Part shown: one piece after another, positions 1 through 11,869 of the stretch | How the letters are laid out: each line of letters starts with the position of its first letter | How positions within the stretch are numbered: position 1 is the stretch's first letter | Assembly: GCF_028858725.1 (NCBI RefSeq) | Contig: NC_084772.1 | Location: 12,593,048-12,657,047 of the forward strand | Source of the DNA: Colius striatus | Taxonomy: Eukaryota; Chordata; Aves; Coliiformes; Coliidae | Length of the DNA stretch: 64,000 nucleotides | Reading direction: 5' to 3' | Position numbers and translations under genes: made by a program | Notes under the pieces: generated by a model | Database searches by the model: none | What the model was told of the DNA's origin: nothing | Seen by the model: only the letters and a program-made list of their open reading frames with translations

Positions 1-3000
1 AAAGCTTAAGGAAACCCTAGATCTGAAACTGCAAATATCTTTTTTTTTCCTATCAAGCAGTGCATGTGGGATAATAAACTCACCCAGCCTCAGCAGCTCT
101 GGCACCAGAGCTGGAGGCAAGCACCTTATTTGGTTTCTCTAGGCAACCCCAGTGAAGTCATGGAGTACAAACTGGTGTGACTGAGCAAGAAAACCATTTA
201 GCAGTGTGCTATCATTGGAAAATTAAAGTCTGAAAGGGCTATTACAGTGATGTAGCCAACAAAATCCAAAGCTAAGCAGCAAGACTAACTTGAACCATAT
301 CTCTGCCAAACACTGCACAGAAAGGAGAAGAATTAGATGCCCCTTAATTGCTGTGAGAGCTGCAGTGTTCAGTGAGTTGCAGGTGTGGATCGAGACCTAC
401 AGCATATGGCAGTACCTCCAGTCCTTGACTTTAGCCTTGAGTTTCTTCTGGTTACTTTTTGCATTACAACAGTATTTGCTTTTATTTTCACCAAGGTTCT
501 TTGGGCACTTTGCACACTATCAGTGCCAGCCCACAGGAGAGATGGCGTGGGCATAGGGAGATGTTAATGCCATCCTCCAGAGCCACCCTCTGGCATTTCA
601 AATAGCTCTGTATGGTACAGGGCTAAACACACCAAACAGGAAAAGATCCCTGGTTGATACTATCTTTGCTGTTCAGTACTAGCATGCTGGTAAGTGTCTC
701 AATAGCACAGTCAGAACATTGATGCTGGGGAGAGGAATACCAGAATACCCTTTTTCTTCCCCAGGTGGATTCTTCTGTGTCACAAATACTTTGACAATTG
801 TTCGTGTCCTGGAGCAGGCATCGTTGTGCAGCATTATAACACATTACAGTACAAAGAGGGAGGAAAGGACAGAAGTTTTGAGGCTGCATCTAACTTCCCT
901 TCACTGAATGCAGTAGCTGAAAAGAGATGGAGTTACAAACCAAGTCTGATGTCAAATGCATTGGGTCAATAGAGTATATCCATTCCTATAGAGTATCAAT
1001 GTAACAACAGGAACTTTCCCTGTGACATTTAATGATCTCCAATGTTTGCAGCGCACAAGCATGCCTAGCAGCTAGTTGCCTTATCAGTTCTTATTACAAA
1101 TCTCACAAAAGGTGCTTAAAAAGAATTGAGTAACAGCAAACCAAACAGTAATACTCTCCCACTGTAGCTGCATTACAGAACTGATTTTAAAGAGAGTTCA
1201 TGCGTATTCAGGATCCTCATTACAGATCAATATTGAAAATCACCTTCTGTGTAAAAGGCTGAGTAGCTGCTCTGAAATCCATGTGTTTCCTCTGACTGCT
1301 CTGAAATTTGGAGTGTCTGAAATTCTGGTGCATAGTAGCATACAGATAAGAAAGAACTAGAAGTGCATTTCACGTAGACATCCCAGTTTCTTATAGTGAC
1401 CATCATACTGATGTCTCTGCTCCCCTTTGTAAATGGTGTCACGCAGTCCTTTGCCAGAAAACTTTGCACCTCATTTCTCACCCAGTCTTACGGTTACTGC
1501 AACCACCACCCAATGAAACAGCCACATTTTTGAACACAGACTATGCCTGTCTCCTCCACAGCTCTGTTGGTAGCTGTGCCTTCCTGTCTTGCAAAGTACG
1601 ACTGTGCTGCAGCTGGAAGTGGTGGTGCACCCCTTCCCCAGTGCTGATCTTCACAAAATTAAAAACTTGTGGATGCCAAGGAGTGCAAGGGTAGAGCTCA
1701 CCACGCCATGTAAGCAATTCTCCAGTATAATACTGATTAAAATACCTCTGTGCTGGCTTTGAACAGGCACCATCTACCCCAGACTCTTGGCTTGCTCCCC
1801 CAGGAAACTCCTGGCCGTGTCACAGCTCTACCTCTCTACAACTACACCAGCTTCCACATGTACTTTCCTTCATTTCACCATTGCAAAGAACCATTTCACT
1901 TCTCTTTAAGTGGTAGCAAAGCCCCCAGATATTTTTCTTCCCTAATATACACCTGGGATCTCTCTCATTGTAGATCTTCTTCCCCTTGATCCGCATATTG
2001 CATGTGATATGGAAGGACTCAGTCTGTGCTTCAGACCTGCCAGCCCATTCAGGCAGCATCATGTCACAGCTATACCTCTGCATATCCAGCCAACTAATCC
2101 TTCAGCACTCAGTACAGCTTCACTTTATATGCTGCAGTAACATGATAACTGAAATAAGAATAAAAATTCTATTTCCTTTTGCTTGGAAATTGTACTTCAA
2201 AATAAAATGCAAATATTTGTTTCTGTTTGCTTTGCAATAATATCCTGTGGGAAAATTTTTATCTGGAAAGAACGTAAGAGGCATTTTAGAGAAGAAAAAA
2301 AAAATCATTTTCCAAGTAGATCTACTTATGGAATATCTCCTCTCAGTTAGCTGCTCTGCTTCAACTGCCCAAATCAAGGACAAGAGGAGATAACTTACCT
2401 CTGACATATGAGTGTAGTCTAAGTGAAAAAATATCTTGACTAAACAGATGGTGATCTTTCATTAGGGAGAACACACTTGTAAAATTTCAATAAGAAACAA
2501 ATTAGTCATCATGGCTCAAAGGATTAAGAGTCACTATTAGGTGAAAATAGCGAGATGTATACCGTTACAAAAGTTGCTCGAGTCAATAAAAGAACCCTCT
2601 CCACTGCCACAACAAAATGTTCCATTTCAAGGTTATGAGGGCTATTTTGTTCTTCCTGAAGTAACCATAGCAGCACCACAATGAACTAGACACAGTATGA
2701 GCCAGGAGTTTGTTTTCTTTCTGCTTTTGCAGAAATTTTGCTGTTTTATTTCCTCCAGTGCAGAATTAAAACCACCCTCACTTGTGACAAAAGTTTTTAA
2801 TTCCTAGCTTACAGGGACCTGTTCACACTTTTCCTGTTTTTCTTGCTTGCTTACAAATCCCAGACAAAGTACCTGCACTTGAGATACTTCTATCTTTTAG
2901 GAAGAAGAAATAACATTGAGGAATCATGAATCTCCACACCGTATTACATGAACCGTGTTACGTATGGCACGAAGTTCAGCTGCATGTTGGAGGACAGGAC

Positions 3001-6000
3001 CCCCTGTATATATGCATAAAGCCACTCAAAACTGTTGTTGTAAAACTATTTAAAATCTCATGATGTCAAGATGTTTGTGATGTGAATTTTAGCCAATGGC
3101 TAGGAACATATTGTTTAAGTGTGTGAATATATATCTATAATAAATAAGCATATATATTGAAGCAACTCATAAAATCTTTCAGTACCATCATATTTTTCTC
3201 TTTACCACAACAGAGCTAAAACTGCACAGAAATATGAATTTATAAAAGTAAATTCCAATGCACATTTGCTTCATAGTGACATAATGGAGAGAATTTATCT
3301 CCATTAGGGGTAATTACTTATTTAGTACCTCTGGAAGTCCAGCTTACTCCAGGTTTGTCATATCTTCTGAAAGAAAGTGGTTTTATTCAAGATAACCAGG
3401 AACCCTATGGAAGAGACAAAGAATCTTCAGGACAACTAACAAAGTGTCTTGCAGGGATATACAACGACCACTGTCATATGATGGTGCAATCACCTAAGAA
3501 CCCTTTGAAAATGTGATAGTTACTTTAAATAGAAGAGCAATCAAGGCAAGTAGAAGGAGAGGGAGGCATTTCAAACTGGGCTCTAACTAAAATCAAGTTG
3601 ACACCTGTAGAAACTAGGAATCTTTCTGCTATATTTTACAAGAGAGTTCATTGCTTTCAGCACAGTTTTCTATATAAAATATTATGGGTGGGGCAATATC
3701 CCTATAAATCCTGCTGCCAGGCAGAGCCTGGGAGCACTGGGCTGCCTATGTGTGAGATTTGCCATGCAAATTGTGTGCCTTCCACTCTGGTGTGGAAGAA
3801 AGCTGGGCAAGTTCATTATTGACACTCACTATTTACACTGTCACTGTACAGCTCCTCTGAGATGTTAATTTGAAACAAAGTAAAGAAAAATTTTTTAATT
3901 TCAAATGTAAACTGCTTTAGAGATTATATTTTAGTTTAGGAATGGCATTATAACCCCTTGAGGCTCTTGGAGAGGTGTATATATTAACTTGCTACAGGCC
4001 TGCTGCAGTACCAAGGAGATTAGTAACACATGACTCCAGCTACCATTTGCACTCAGAAAGATAGGAAAGAAATCTTCTAGACTTTGAAAGGATTATTTTG
4101 GTTGTTTACTGAGTGCTGTACTTTTTGGCCCTAAATTGTAGATGAAAGTGGAAACCAGAAGCGTCCGCTTCCTATTTCAATGATGGAAATGAGAGGAGCA
4201 GCTTTAGCAGCTTTGCTGGGGGGTTTGAAATGGGAAAAAGAGGTCATACGTTATCATTCTGACTTCAGGCACATAAAACAGTGTCTGCTGTGCCAAAATT
4301 CAAGTTTGGCAGTTGTATGAGTTAATACACCTTCTAGTGGTGCATAGGTTGAGAACACAAAACTGGTATACATAACAGTAAAACTGGACCCACTGATACC
4401 TGAGCAAACAAGTTTCCACCAGAATAAGAGAACGCCTCTAAACCTCCTTTTCCTCATTCTTTGTGATAGATGGATTCATGCATATGTGAGCAAAAGAGGA
4501 TCCTGTAATTTTCAGGATTCTCTTCATGTCAAGAAATCTCAGTTTTGCATAATTGGGTGAGATGCTGAAAGCCAAGACACTTAATGACATCAGTGACTGG
4601 AGAATACAGCCATTAGAAGGCAATAAGTTCTGCCTAATTTCCTCTAACACTGATGGTGTGCGCTGAGTGGCACATAACATAGGTGGTCAGCTCAGCATGT
4701 TCATTCAGGATTGCTGGGACACGGAAGAGACTAATTAAAGCTGCAGGGAGGAAGAGGTGCCAGCTCATCAGGCAGGTCAGTAGGTCTGGTTCATCTGAAT
4801 GCCAGCTCCTGCCTCTGCACATGGTTCTTAGGAAAACTGAGAGCTCAAACTAGTGCTGCATAACAGAGAAGGCAGGTACACTTTCTCTGCATGAGTTCAA
4901 ACTGCTAAACTGGTCAATGCATCTAGCAGTGCTCATGGGCAGTTCAGGAGATACCCACTGGAGCTACCAGAGGGCAAGTGCTCATCAATACCCTTCAGAC
5001 ATTGGCTAGTATTACAGAGATGGGAAGGCTGAACCACCTCTGTCCACTCAAGTATTTCACTTCATTTCCAAGACTCTGTCAGAGGAACCTTTAACTTCAC
5101 TGGTGATTTCATTGAAGCAGGGTTAATTTTTTTCCCCATGTGAAGGAAAAATATTAATCCATATCTTTTCAGGAAAGAACTTTTGAGAGGCTTCAGGGAC
5201 GAGGAATTTTGGACAGACTCGACTTAAAAGTTCTTATTTCACCCATCTTCAACATATTTATTTTTGTTATTACACAAAGACTATAATTATATATGAAGTT
5301 GCAGTAAGTCAGACAAAATGTTATGATTTTAAATATCAGCTGGAAACAAATTTATCCTTTCCAAATCTCGGGGAAAAGAAAAGTTTTTGTCTAGTGATAC
5401 GTGATCAACAATGTAGAGACAGAAACTCCAGCAATCAAAGATGAACATTTGGTGAATGGAAGCAGCCACAGGATTAATAGTTTTTCTACTTCTTTCTATG
5501 CTAAAGAGGATTTGGGGCATAATACTTGGGATTCATTTGCATTTCTTATTTCCAAGAAGAAGTGCTGACAGCTACAAAATAATATGACTTTTAATATCGT
5601 CACCTCTAGTACAGTGCCTGCATTTGTAAAACTGCAATGCAAAGTTAGTTTTACTGGTGAATATGAATAATACTTATAAATCCTTTTTTCTTCTGTCAAT
5701 GCCATGAGAAGTCTTATCTAGAAGTCAAGAGTAAAGCAGAGAGTGGACACTTGAGTGACGGGAAAACTTGGTGCTCTGTATTTGAAGGCCTTTTGTCTCT
5801 GTGAAGTGCTTTGAAGTGAGTAAGTTTGTGTTTAGCTCAGCTTCAGAGATGAGAAGCAGCTGTTTTCACATAACTCATAGAAACACAGAGGTGACCATTT
5901 CAGTAATAATAGCAAATGTGTTTTTTTCTATTCTTGTAGTAATAGTATTCCTTTTTTTCTTATCCAGCTAATTGCCCACTGTCCCTATCCCAGCCTCTAG

Positions 6001-7920
6001 CTATATTACATAATCTAAGTAAAACTATCTTAATAGTGCATAAAGTGCAATGCTACTGAACCGTTTCAGAACATACAAAACAAAACCCCAGTAGAAGGCA
6101 AAAACCCATCACAGCTCCCAGCTGCCAACAGCTCACAGTTACACTTCCCCAGATCAGCTACAGGGGGGGCAGAAATTTAACGTGTTGTTTTAATTTCTAT
6201 CAGGTAAAGTTTGACTTATATTTTTGCATTTACAAACACCTCTCTCTGAACTGGCAATGCTATCAGTCAGTGCACACTGTTAACTGGGGATAGCTCATCA
6301 AAGATAAAGAGAGAGTGCTGAGGCTCTGCCTGTGCAGGGCAACATTTCTCTGTACAGAGGGCCCAGACAGTGCTGCACAGACTTGTACCTCCACAGAGAG
6401 CTCCAGAGCACCACGGAGACACCCCAGTTTGCCACCCAAGAATGGTATAACCATAGCAGCAGGAGCTTTGAAAGCCCAAGCTTTCAAAGGCAAAGGTCTC
6501 TGCATATTGCTGCTCTCCATGAAATAAACAGCAGGCTTTGACTCTGCTCTGAACTGGCAGTCTGCTGTCAACTAAAGGAATTTCAACTAAAGCTTGCACA
6601 GCTTGAGAAATGAAGTTTCCTGTGTACATGTGAACTAGGCATTTACATTAATTCATAGGTGATTTGTAATTGTCCAATTTAGCAATCAGTAGATGTTTGC
6701 AAAGGACTTGGGTGTTTTGTTGACTTGCTGATGTATGTAGTAATGTAAACTTGATGTTGGTATTAGTTTGTGTTCCTTGATTCAGTGGGAGCTGCATTAT
6801 TACCCTGCAGTGAAGCTCCAGGAAAGGAGAATATAAAAGTGTCTTACTGTGGGCATGAGCCTCATGTGATCTCTGGCCCACTTTAGTCCTTCCGTTCCTC
6901 TGGTTCCACATAGCAAAAGAGCCTCTTCTGTTCTCATCTTGGCACTGTTCATCTCCAGGCTAATTTAGCTGGGCTGGTCACAAACTATCAGGAGGAGTGA
7001 AAGCACACCAGCACTCAGTTGCACAGAGTGGCAGGTCGCTTGGGTTCTGCAGGGTCTCATAAGCAGCCAATAGAGAGAAACGGGGGGCTGTAGCCATCAT
7101 GTGCCCACTGTCCCTCCGGGTCTCTGCGAGTGACCAAGCTGTTGGAAAGCAACTGTTGGTAGTACTGTGAAAGCTACATCCCTGACATCATGTTTTCCTA
7201 AAACATCCAGTCTCAGATACACTACCCATATAAACAGAAGATTACCTCAACTAAAGATCAACAGACCTTTTCTTGGGGGCAGGTTATCCTATTGCTTTGC
7301 TCTGCAAGGGGTTTTTTGACTTTGCTTCAAAGCCTTAACGTGGCTACTATTAGGGAAAGATCCAGTTCCAGATGGAACAAAGACAATCCCCTGAGTTTCT
7401 ACCTAAGAATTATGCCATGCCCTTAATTTATTATCAGTGTCATTCTTCATGCAGACTTGTTAGCAGACAAGGGAGAGAATATCAAGTCCACAAAACTCAT
7501 GAACAAGCAAATAGCTGCTTTCAGACAGAACCCTGAGTGCAGCCTGACTGACCTATCTCAGACAAGGAATCAAACAACAGAGATAGTGGTAGAAAACCTT
7601 CACTTTGTCTTTCTTGGACTGATCCATTATCGTAACAACCTGCTCACAGTAAAATCATCCAGCCAGTGATTGCAAAAAGCAGACCTACAAAGCACAACTT
7701 TCAGTTCCACTCTTGTCAAATCTTTCCCATCTTATTGGGTTACAGTGTCTTCCAGTACTGCTTGGGAGTAGAGGGGAATTAGTCTGCTTCTGTTTCTGTA
7801 AATGAAAATTTTGCTGTAATGTGTAAATATTTTCCAGAAACATATTTGGATGTTTTTTACCTAAAACTGTACGCTTTTTTCCTTAAAAGCCTTGCTTTTA
7901 TGATGTAAAACCTATTCTCC
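1..7920. other. Non-coding 5' flank or 5'-UTR intron of CHST8, first part
   Basis: No convincing exon, CpG island or recognisable repeat was found. Open frames here are at most about 120 codons, show no family signature and often coincide with frames open on the other strand. Small items seen are a perfect POU octamer (ATGCAAAT, 3764-3771) and a perfect hairpin at 6466-6489. By analogy with mammals PEPD should lie further upstream, but none of its exons is visible. Confidence 0.5.
6466..6489. repeat. Perfect inverted repeat (10-bp arms, 4-base loop)
   Basis: CTTTGAAAGC is followed by ccaa and then GCTTTCAAAG. The arms are perfectly complementary. It lies in a slightly GC-richer, stop-poor patch (about 6260-6630) that is open in several frames but matches nothing known to me. 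Confidence 0.8.
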
Positions 7921-7959
7921 TACCCAATGCTTGTACTTCCTCACCTCTCACTCATAAGA

Positions 7960-8025
7960 GTACTATGGTGATTAATGAATGCCTTTGAACTGGAAAGTGC
8001 TATCTGAGTGCTAATTATTATCCAC
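7960..8025 (+). repeat. 3' tail of an ancient SINE (AmnSINE/Deu-like)
   Basis: The stretch has gattaatgaatgcctttgaa, then aaagtgctatctgagtgcta ending in attattat. This is the typical order of conserved SINE tails in amniotes: GATTAATTA, then a GCTTTGA-type block, then an AAAGCGCTATAT-type block, then ATTATT repeats. The 5' part is not recognisable. The family name is uncertain. Confidence 0.45.
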
Positions 8026-8856
8026 ATATACACATACTTCTGCTGCTTTCAAGGGCAGAGCATTCACATACCATGGTAATGAGAAGGCTTAGAAAAAAAC
8101 ACTATATTGATATCTTGGAATTTTATCCACCACAGAAATGTATAAAGGAAGAATAAATTAAAAGTTAGATGTTTCAATTCATTATTGCACGTTCTAGTGA
8201 ACTGCTCTCCATCTGTTTAATAAGTTCAGGGCAGCTGAAAATGGAGTTTAGATTGGAAGCTGCTTGCAACCTTATCTTCTTGCACTCTCAGTAATACTAA
8301 TAAGAATTATAAAACTATGTTATTGCCCATTGTGAGGAGCACAGTTAAAGTATATGACTGCAAATCCAAAGTGTAAGCTGAAGGCTACAATTTTGTCCAA
8401 AATCAGCCTCCCAGGTGCTGGGGCTCTGCATGGATCGGTTCAAAGGTCCCACATACAACATCACTCTCCCTCACATGCCCGAGGAAGTATTGCCTGAAGA
8501 AACTGTTAGGAGATCCCACACTAAGGGTTTTATTGTAGGTTTATCTCATGCATCTTTAAAATTATGTGATTTGAGTGTAAAGAATATTTTCCAATGTTTC
8601 CTGGATGAAGGTACTTTGTTCACATTTGTCAGACAGTACTAACTGCTTTCAGAGTTTCTCTGCTCCTGTAACTCAACGACCAGCCTGGGAGGACTCAGGA
8701 AGCACATGCTCAGCATGTATAAAACAGCCGTTCCCATTCACCAGCTTTGCTCTCCTAGGACACGTTAATTAAAGTCAACTGATTGAGAAAATAATTACAG
8801 GAGAATAGGGAGGGGAAAAGCCTAGACCCGTAATTTAAAGATCTCTGAAGCTTATG

Positions 8857-8888
8857 TTTTGTTGAGAGGTAATAATTTTGTTGAGAGG
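8857..8888 (+). repeat. Short direct repeat TTTTGTTGAGAGG (two copies)
   Basis: The 13-mer occurs at 8857-8869 and again, exactly, at 8876-8888, separated by six bases. It is probably a local slippage or duplication product. Confidence 0.8.
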
Positions 8889-9514
8889 AAAATGGTTCTC
8901 TTTTTCCTTCTTGGACTCCCTCTATATTCACTGCTTGCACAGACATGTGAAGGCAGCAGGCAATAAGCAGCAGTCTTACTTTAGAGTTATGAAAGTACGT
9001 GTGGCCTTTTCTACTTTCAATACATGCTTTTGTCTAGCTTTTGTTACCATTGCAACTTGAGGTGTCCCAAACACATGGTAATGTCTAACCTAAAAGGTTA
9101 TGTGATCCTGAACACTGTTGCTCTATAGAGATATGGAAAAATGTAAATATTCTAACTATTAAAAACTGCTACTGTAGCATTTCTCACGCTAATTAAAAAC
9201 TGGCTAGGGATATTTCTTGATGCTACCTCTACTTCAAACAAATATATTTCAACAAATCAAAACGAGGAAAAACAGCTTAGAGTTTTAAGCAAATAATAAT
9301 TGTTTTAGAAACCCATGTTTGCTCAGGGGTATAATTCATTCAAAAATGACCTTAAAACTCATCCTTAAGCAAATATAAACTCCTTGTTATTTGGGAGTGG
9401 ATGTTTTTAAGCTGCTCTCTTTCAAATTATGATAGTGTGTTTGTTGCCAGCTCTCTATCCCACCAGCTGCCGGGGCATTCCCAACAGAGAAGGGCAGTGT
9501 GGCTGATGCCAGCC

Positions 9515-9650
9515 TAGGGGCTGGGAAACCAACTCTCAGCTGCATCACAGCCTTCTGTACACTCTTGAGTGAGACAATTGCCTCATGCGTGTCCTGTAAA
9601 ACTGGAATAGTAGCATCCTCTTCCCCAAAGGCATGAAGACAACGTAACTA
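9515..9650 (+). repeat. MIR-like SINE remnant, forward orientation
   Basis: The part containing tgagtgagacaattgcctca, then gtcctgtaaaactggaatag and tagcatcctc follows the MIR core order: GGCAAGTCACTTAACCTC, then CTGTAAAATGGG, then AATAATAGTACCT. It is heavily diverged, and the flanks cannot be placed precisely. Confidence 0.5.
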
Positions 9651-10188
9651 GGTTACAAAAGGGAAATGTTTATATTAGGTGACTAAATACAATCCTTAGA
9701 AAGCTCTGACTAGATGGTCTTATGCAATGGTGGTGTGGCTTTGGTGTTGTAGTAACCTTGCCCCAGGTGGATTTGGTTTGAAGTATGCATTTATCAAACC
9801 ACTGACTGTACAGGTTCTGTAGCAAAACGGAGAGAAGAGAGTGGTTCCAATTCCCTAATTTTTTGCTTATAAGAGCAATGTTTGGAACTGTAACACAGTT
9901 GCTTTGAAGGCTAATCCTCCTTCCCTAATCTGACTCCCCTAGGGCTTCGAGTTGGTGTTTGACCCTTTAAATATATATATAATAAATACATATGCAAAAA
10001 GTCCATCCACACTACAGAGCACGTGCACACAGCAGGCATAGATCCACCTGCACAAGAGCCCAGTAGGATGTGGCTTTGCTACTGCTGAAAAACTTTCGAA
10101 GAGGTGAGAGAGATTTAAGAAAAAAAAGTAATAAAAATGCAGGGTTAACTTCTGCCATAATTTTAACAGAAAACAAAGCTGAATTCAC

Positions 10189-10323
10189 CTCTGTATAGAG
10201 AGAACTCAGCACTCTGCATTCATTTCGAAGATACAAGCATCCACCAGTGTTCCTGGCCTGGAGCTCCAGCTGCTTTGCACGCTGAATTAAATAATAGAAC
10301 CAGTCAGAAATTACTTCATCAGA
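10189..10323 (-). other. Unassigned antisense exon-like open frame (45 codons)
   Basis: On the minus strand a segment starts right after ggttttgcag and ends at GAG followed by gtgaattc, giving plausible acceptor and donor sites. It is 135 bases long and phase 0 at both ends. It encodes SDEVISDWFYYLIQRAKQLE, then LQARNTGGCLYLRNE and CRVLSSLYTE. The first part reminds me of the C-terminal helix of PH domains in the ARHGAP12/15/27 group (an LQSD...DWF pattern). The rest does not match those proteins, and none of those genes is expected beside CHST8. It may be chance, a fossil exon or an antisense transcript. Confidence 0.22.
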
Positions 10324-11729
10324 CTGCAAAACCAGTGTTCTTCTTTTGTGCATTTTAGAAACTTAGAATAACAATACACTGCAAAAAATGAAAAGCCATG
10401 AAAAGCAAACAAGTGGCCCCTGACAACAAATATTCCAGGCATTTTGGGAACAAAATCTTTAAAGGCTTTTATTGGCATAGCAACTTTGAATCATCATCTT
10501 TCCATAACCTGTACTCCCCGCAAACTAGCGTTACAGAGTCTTCCTCTGCTTAAAATCTCCTTCGTAAACAAAGACCACCTTCAAAAACCTTCCTTTAGAG
10601 AAGGTCACATTTACAATTGGAAATATGAGGAAAGCAAAGTGATTGCCACCCCTGTGACCTGTTTCTGATCTCCAGCCTGAGCCCTGGTTTTCGGTAATTT
10701 GCTGATGAGAAAAAGTTACATTTTTGGGAACCAGTTCCACTGTCTGTGCTCTAATGCAGTTCCTTAGGGGTCCTGGAAACACAGGAGCAGCATAGCTGTG
10801 TGGCAAAAGAATCTATTTCAATTAATAAAGCCACATGACACCACTAATAGTTTTCCTCTCTGGGTCTTGTTCTTTCATATTTTCATTTCTTAACGTCTTA
10901 CCAGAATGGACATTGGTTCCTGTGAGACTATTCATGGGCTTAAAGTGAAGTACTTGCCTTAGAGCTGTGCTCGGTGAGGGCTTTAGAGTGACACACAGCA
11001 TTCCCATCTGGGGCTACTGCCATTTTACTGGGGCTGCATATAACAGTGAGTGCAAAATGAGCAGTGAGCATTTGCAGAACCAAGCCTAGAAACTTGCTGA
11101 AAGGTCCCAGGGAGGAGAGGCAGGGAGGAGAGCCCTGCTGCTCCTGCAGAGACAGCTCTCTTTTCTCATGTCTGCTACAAGCCAGTAAAAGGAGGTCTAA
11201 TGACCAGTATTTCCCTTGGAAATTAATACACCTACAGAGCTTTCTCAGTGGTCAGCATAGTGACCTGTGGTGCCCTGATTTAGTTTAACTGTTTTCATCA
11301 AGGGTGAAGCAGGCAGCAGCGGGTTGATCATCCTTGTTCCCATGTTTACCATGCAAGGTGCAGCTCCTGTCATTATTTCCCTTACATTACCTAACTTTGT
11401 GGTGTTGATACTGTTTAACCAGTGAAAAATGACATATGCTTCACTTGAAGCAAGCAAACTACTAAGAGAAGTTTCTGTGCAAATTGCAGTCATGGCATGT
11501 CCATTTCCCCCAAACTGTGCTTTTTAACGATATTCTACATTGTCTTTTCAACATGTTAAAATCAGTGACATATAATTAAAGACAAACTTGTCAGGCAGAA
11601 ATTTACTGGATGATTGCAATTAGCCATACCAAAGAAATACTAGAGAAGTCAGTTATTTGGTCTAAACAAGGACTTAAATGTAAACATCTGCATTGAAAAA
11701 AATAAATGCTTTCTATGTTAAGTTTTAGA

Positions 11730-11754
11730 GGTTTGGTTTTTTTACCTTTTCTAG
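11730..11754 (+). other. Splice acceptor of the CHST8 exon
   Basis: A pyrimidine-rich run (ggtttggtttttttacctttt followed by ctag) ends in AG at 11753-11754, directly ahead of the leader of the CHST8 coding exon. It is the best 3' splice site within 120 bases upstream of the start codon. This implies at least one earlier non-coding exon, which I cannot locate. Confidence 0.55.
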
Positions 11755-11761
11755 ATATATT

Positions 11762-11800
11762 ATGCCAGACTTCCAGATGAGAGGAAGAGACTATGAGTGA
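11762..11800 (+). other. Upstream ORF 1 in the CHST8 leader (12 codons plus stop)
   Basis: An ATG at 11762 opens a frame ending at TGA 11798-11800. A second in-frame ATG lies at 11777. Its stop falls 69 bases before the CHST8 start. If present in the mature mRNA it would be met first by scanning ribosomes. Its presence depends on the acceptor at 11754 being used. Confidence 0.5.
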
Positions 11801-11858
11801 AGACTGTCCTGGAGATTGCCTGCAGTTCTTTTCCTGGGTCAGAACTGGATTGCTCTGA
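11793..11858 (+). other. Upstream ORF 2 in the CHST8 leader (21 codons plus stop)
   Basis: An ATG at 11793 overlaps the end of uORF 1 in another frame and ends at TGA 11856-11858, 11 bases before the CHST8 start codon at 11870. The close spacing could favour reinitiation at, or inhibition of, the main start. There is no evidence that the peptide itself matters. Confidence 0.5.
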
Positions 11859-11869
11859 GAACAATAATT

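Larger units (their letters stand above)
11755..11869 (+). other. CHST8: 5'-UTR part of the CHST8 coding exon
   Basis: This is the leader between the likely splice acceptor (ending at 11754) and the start codon. It contains an in-frame stop (11798-11800), which fixes the N-terminus at or after that point, and two short upstream ORFs. The exact 5' edge is uncertain, because other AG dinucleotides just downstream (in atgccag and ttccag) could also serve as acceptors. The promoter and any earlier non-coding exons were not recognised. Confidence 0.6.

Noticed and set aside
3671..3771. TATATAAAA followed about 90 bases later by an ATGCAAAT octamer, as a possible promoter
   Set aside because: The octamer lies downstream rather than upstream of the TATA-like site, and no transcript evidence or CpG enrichment supports it.
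6267..6629. 120-codon minus-strand frame with overlapping frames on both strands
   Set aside because: No recognisable domain, no splice context, and simultaneous openness in several frames points to low stop density rather than a gene.
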